From the NCBI GenBank assembly GCA_964580655.1, contig CAZOMR010000122.1, positions 1 to 9,797 of the forward strand: DNA of 9,797 nucleotides, given 5' to 3'. Of this stretch, positions 7,978 to 9,797 are shown piece after piece (position 1 is the first letter of the stretch; each line of letters opens with the position of its first letter). The notes below the pieces were generated by a model. That model had not been told where the DNA came from. It worked only from the letters and a program-made list of their open reading frames with translations, and did not search any database. The position numbers and the translations under genes were made by a program. This DNA is from CAZOMR01 sp964580655. Its GTDB lineage: Bacteria > RBG-13-61-14 > CAZOMR01.

Positions 7978-8005
7978 AATTTATTCACACCTGTGAACAA
8001 CTCAA
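7978..8005 (-). promoter_or_regulatory. Candidate dnaA promoter overlapping DnaA boxes
   Basis: On the minus strand, TTGAGT (8005-8000) and TAAATT (7983-7978) are separated by 16 bases; each matches four of six consensus positions. The 16-bp spacer is almost entirely the two DnaA boxes, so DnaA bound there should block RNA polymerase. The resulting leader would be about 80 nt. The boxes are individually modest as a promoter; the overlap with DnaA sites is what makes it plausible. Confidence 0.45.
7981..8000. promoter_or_regulatory. Pair of inverted DnaA boxes
   Basis: TTATTCACA at 7981-7989 fits the TTATNCACA consensus fully. TGTGAACAA at 7992-8000 is its inverse with one mismatch (TTGTTCACA). 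They face each other across two bases (CC), giving a near-perfect palindrome. Known DnaA sites upstream of dnaA mediate autorepression or form part of oriC; either fits here. Confidence 0.65.
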
Positions 8006-8287
8006 AAAAGCCCAATAATTTAAGATGTTAGAGAAAGAAAACAAGAGAGTTACTAACTTTTGTTTCTCCTTCCATAGACCCCTTGCCGATCAAAAGCGCA
8101 GTAAATTTACCAGAAAAAAAGTGCTTGTCAAGAGAATTCTACCATCAAAATATCTTTGTTAAGAATCTTACAAAGTATTTCCCCGGGGGGGTGAGCCTAA
8201 GCCCAAGAAAAGACAACCAGGAAAAAATTCTTCTGTTAAGGGGCATACATTTTAATCTTGAAAAATTTTTTTTGAGCATCAAACCGC

Positions 8288-8316
8288 TTGACCGGGCAGA
8301 AGGGTCGTATTAGAAT
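8288..8316 (+). promoter_or_regulatory. Candidate sigma70 promoter for ispG
   Basis: TTGACC (8288-8293), a 17-base spacer and TAGAAT (8311-8316): five of six matches in each box with optimal spacing. It is the best conventional promoter I find in the window. The predicted start near 8323 gives ispG a leader of about 145 nt, which contains the hairpin at 8420-8453. Confidence 0.6.
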
Positions 8317-8419
8317 AAGAATCAAAAGATGCTTTTCTCCAGACCTGTTTTTTCTTTCCATAATCATTTTGAAAGGGCCTAATGGAGTATTCGTGGTAAT
8401 CATCAAAGGCTGGCGGACT

Positions 8420-8453
8420 TTTACAGGGACAGAGGCCCTGATACCCTTGTAAA
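8420..8453 (+). promoter_or_regulatory. Leader hairpin with two alternative pairings upstream of ispG
   Basis: TTTACAGGG (8420-8428) can pair with CCC-T-TGTAAA (8444-8453), nine pairs with one bulged T. Alternatively CAGGG (8424-8428) pairs with CCCTG (8436-8440) across a seven-base loop. The two stems share bases and exclude each other. The structure ends six bases before the weak Shine-Dalgarno GGGA (8459-8462). No riboswitch family is recognised and a regulatory role is speculative. Confidence 0.35.
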
Positions 8454-8467
8454 CCATCGGGATCACA

Positions 8468-9535
8468 ATGAGTCAGGCTAAAAAAATAGTTCGGCGCAAA
8501 ACGCGTGTGATTGAAATCGGGAGCGTGAAGATCGGTGGCAGGAACCCGATTGTTGTGCAGTCTATGACAAACACTCGGACTGCCGATGTCAGGGCTACAT
8601 TGAACCAGGTCCGCAGGCTGGCACGGCACGGGAGCGAGATAGTGAGGGTGGCCGTGCCGGACCAGGCGTCGGGTTCCGCCTTGAAGCGCATCGTGGCGCA
8701 CTCCCCCGTGCCAATCGTGGCAGACATACAGTTCGACTACCGCCTTGCAATTGCATCCCTTGAGGCCGGGGCTTGTGGCCTGAGGATCAATCCGGGAAAC
8801 CTTCATAAGCGCTGGCAGGTAGAGACGGTGGTCAAGGAGGCCGCGGATAGAGGGGTTCCCATCAGGGTCGGGGTCAATGCCGGTTCGCTTAAGAATTCCT
8901 TGTTGAAAGAGCATAAGAAAAACCCAGCAAGAGCACTTGTGCATAGCGCGCTCAGCCAGGTGAGAACGCTTGAGTCTCTCGGATTTGAAAGTATAAAGGT
9001 ATCCATGAAGGCCTCGGAGGTGAGCACTACTGTAAAGGCTTACGAAATTCTGGCAGATCAGTTGGACTACCCTTTTCACCTGGGCATCACCGAGGCTGGC
9101 ACACGCTTTTCCGGCACGGTGCGCTCCGCTGTGGGGCTTGGAATTCTCCTGGCAGAGGGCATCGGGGATACAATCCGGGTATCACTGGCATCGGACCCGG
9201 TGGAAGAGGTTCGGGTGGCTTATGCTATCCTCAATTCACTCGGACTCAGAGAGGGGGGTCTAGAGGTTATTGCATGCCCAACCTGCGCTCGGACAGAGTT
9301 TGATGTGATCCGCGTGGCAGAGAAGCTGGAGCAAAGACTTTCAAGCCTGAAAAGACCGCTCAAGATCGCGGTGATGGGATGTATAGTAAACGGCCCGGGT
9401 GAAGCCAGAAGTGCAGACCTCGGTGCTGTGGGAACGCCCAGGGGAGTACAGATTTATGTGAAAGGCAAGAGAGTCCGCATCATCCACAAAAACCTTGTAG
9501 TAAAGACCCTGATCGAAATGGCCGGAGACGAATGA
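8468..9535 (+). CDS. ispG: 4-hydroxy-3-methylbut-2-en-1-yl diphosphate synthase (IspG/GcpE)
   Basis: A cytosolic 4Fe-4S enzyme that converts 2-C-methyl-D-erythritol 2,4-cyclodiphosphate to HMBPP, the penultimate MEP-pathway step; electrons come from ferredoxin or flavodoxin. The 355 residues form the short bacterial type: TIM barrel first, cluster-binding domain last. Visible motifs: VQSMTNTRTADV (30-41), the IVADIQFDYR region (83-92), LRINPGN (105-111), IRVGVNAGSL (132-141), HLGITEAG (204-211), GIGDTIRVSL (231-240). The cluster ligands are C270 and C273 in ACPTC, C305 in GCIVNGPGE, and E312, positions identical to those I know for E. coli IspG. ATG 8468 is the only reasonable start, with a TAA in frame at 8450-8452 and a weak GGGA five bases upstream. 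It probably forms a single-gene unit, divergent from dnaA. No clear terminator follows. Confidence 0.97.
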   Translation: MSQAKKIVRRKTRVIEIGSVKIGGRNPIVVQSMTNTRTADVRATLNQVRRLARHGSEIVRVAVPDQASGSALKRIVAHSPVPIVADIQFDYRLAIASLEAGACGLRINPGNLHKRWQVETVVKEAADRGVPIRVGVNAGSLKNSLLKEHKKNPARALVHSALSQVRTLESLGFESIKVSMKASEVSTTVKAYEILADQLDYPFHLGITEAGTRFSGTVRSAVGLGILLAEGIGDTIRVSLASDPVEEVRVAYAILNSLGLREGGLEVIACPTCARTEFDVIRVAEKLEQRLSSLKRPLKIAVMGCIVNGPGEARSADLGAVGTPRGVQIYVKGKRVRIIHKNLVVKTLIEMAGDE

Positions 9536-9542
9536 GTTGAAA

Positions 9543-9688
9543 GTTTAAGGTTTAAGGTTAAAGGTATAGTAATTGGAGTAGCAGTGATCTCGTATCTTAA
9601 AGGCTCAAAATACTCCGGCAAAAAATACAAAAAGCCTCCCCAAACGCCTGGTGAGACTGAAAACAACCTTGAACCTTAAACCTTAAAC
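9543..9688. repeat. 146-bp element bounded by 22-bp inverted repeats (MITE-like)
   Basis: The left arm 9543-9564 and the right arm 9667-9688 are inverted copies matching at 21 of 22 positions. Both are built from the heptad TTTAAGG. The 102-bp interior is non-coding and has weaker internal pairings (GGAGTA with TACTCC, AGGCT with AGCCT). It begins eight bases after the ispG stop and ends seven bases before the first 36-bp repeat. It could be a miniature inverted-repeat element or a dispersed intergenic palindrome. No flanking target duplication is clear. Confidence 0.6.
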
Positions 9689-9695
9689 CCCTTCC

Positions 9696-9797
9696 GCTGT
9701 GACTTGACAGGAATCTCCGCTTTGATACACTCTTCGTTGGCGTTTTCTTCCAGCGGGGTAAGCTGTGACTTGACAGGAATCTCCGCTTTGATACACT
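9696..9797 (+). CRISPR. Probable start of a type II-C-like CRISPR array: two 36-bp repeats and one 30-bp spacer, cut by the window edge
   Basis: Two identical 36-bp copies lie at 9696-9731 and 9762-9797, beginning GCTGTGACTTGACAGG and ending CTTTGATACACT, separated by 30 unrelated bases (9732-9761, from CTTCGTTGG to GGGGTAA). The bases left of the two copies differ, so the left boundary is real. The right boundary cannot be tested because the second copy ends at the window edge. A 36/30 layout is typical of type II-C. The GCTG start and TACACT end also resemble the repeat I remember for the Parvibaculum Cas9 locus. Each copy carries a promoter-like TTGACA-16-TACACT. No cas gene, tracrRNA or leader is seen. 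With one interval, a 66-bp tandem repeat remains possible. Confidence 0.62.
9704..9731 (+). promoter_or_regulatory. Promoter embedded in the 36-bp repeat (copy 1; copy 2 at 9770-9797)
   Basis: A perfect -35 TTGACA (9704-9709), 16 bases, then TACACT (9726-9731) preceded by TGA, an extended -10. The second copy has the same elements at 9770-9775 and 9792-9797. Transcription would start a few bases inside each spacer on the plus strand. Neisseria type II-C repeats are known to end in an extended -10 box and to drive each crRNA separately; this is the same arrangement with a stronger -35. Confidence 0.5.

Larger units (their letters stand above)
7893..8467. other. Divergent dnaA/ispG intergenic region
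   Basis: A 575-bp AT-rich region between two divergent genes. I find no protein gene: rpmH, often next to dnaA, is not here. It holds two inverted DnaA boxes in a candidate dnaA promoter (7978-8005), a candidate ispG promoter (8288-8316) and a leader hairpin (8420-8453). It could contain part of oriC because dnaA is adjacent, but only two good DnaA boxes are visible, fewer than a typical origin. The stretch 8010-8285 contains A/T runs and a C4G7 run near 8181-8191, with no structure I can name. Confidence 0.6.

Noticed and set aside
8120..8130. Possible anti-repeat (tracrRNA) match, CTTGTCAAG near 8124
   Set aside because: Only about seven to eight bases match the reverse complement of the 36-bp repeat, within chance expectation.
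8329..8399. Two overlapping tiny ORFs in the ispG leader (17 and 5 codons joined by TAATG)
   Set aside because: The first begins about six bases from the predicted transcript start with no Shine-Dalgarno. The composition suggests no known attenuation scheme and ispG is not an amino-acid-biosynthesis gene.
7893..8467. rpmH or a full oriC with many DnaA boxes
   Set aside because: No frame encodes an L34-like peptide, and only two good boxes were found; other CACA-containing sites have two or more mismatches.
8279..9079. 266-codon minus-strand reading frame
   Set aside because: Mostly opposite ispG, Cys/His-rich in a random way, and no ribosome binding site; ispG motifs prove the other strand is coding.

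Overview
The window comes from a bacterial chromosome of roughly 45-50% GC. It carries the replication initiation genes dnaA and dnaN, a peptidoglycan precursor gene (alr), de novo purine synthesis (purD) and the MEP isoprenoid gene ispG. The proteins read as ordinary bacterial versions. The DnaN and DnaA sequences remind me of Desulfobacterota, Nitrospirota or NC10-type lineages, but that is an impression with no phylogeny behind it. The right edge stops exactly at the end of a repeat copy, as expected if an assembly contig broke in a repeat array.

Layout, left to right. 1-256: no supported gene, ending in a possible -10 box very close to the first start codon. 257-2756 (+): a large polytopic YfhO-family membrane protein. 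Its last ~105 residues lie in another frame, so the gene carries a one-base frameshift near 2435-2438. 2692-7892 (-): in transcription order dnaA, dnaN, a rho-independent terminator, alr, purD. purD ends tail-to-tail with the YfhO gene and overlaps it by 65 bp. 7893-8467: a 575-bp divergent regulatory region. It holds a pair of inverted DnaA boxes inside a candidate dnaA promoter, and a good sigma70-type promoter for ispG followed by a ~145-nt leader with a hairpin. 8468-9535 (+): ispG. 9536-9797: a 146-bp element bounded by 22-bp inverted repeats of the TTTAAGG heptad. Seven bases later come two identical copies of a 36-bp sequence separated by 30 bp.

That terminal pair is the most interesting part. 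A 36-bp repeat with a 30-bp unique spacer is the geometry of a type II-C CRISPR array. Each copy contains TTGACA, a 16-bp gap and an extended -10 (TGA-TACACT) at its 3' end. This resembles the repeat-embedded promoters known from Neisseria type II-C arrays. No cas gene or tracrRNA is visible here, so the CRISPR call rests on geometry and the promoter pattern.

Functionally, dnaA and dnaN give the initiator and the sliding clamp. alr and purD form a tight pair (11-bp gap, with purD's Shine-Dalgarno inside the last alr codons) downstream of a terminator, so they may depend on readthrough or on a promoter I did not find. ispG appears to be transcribed alone from its own promoter.
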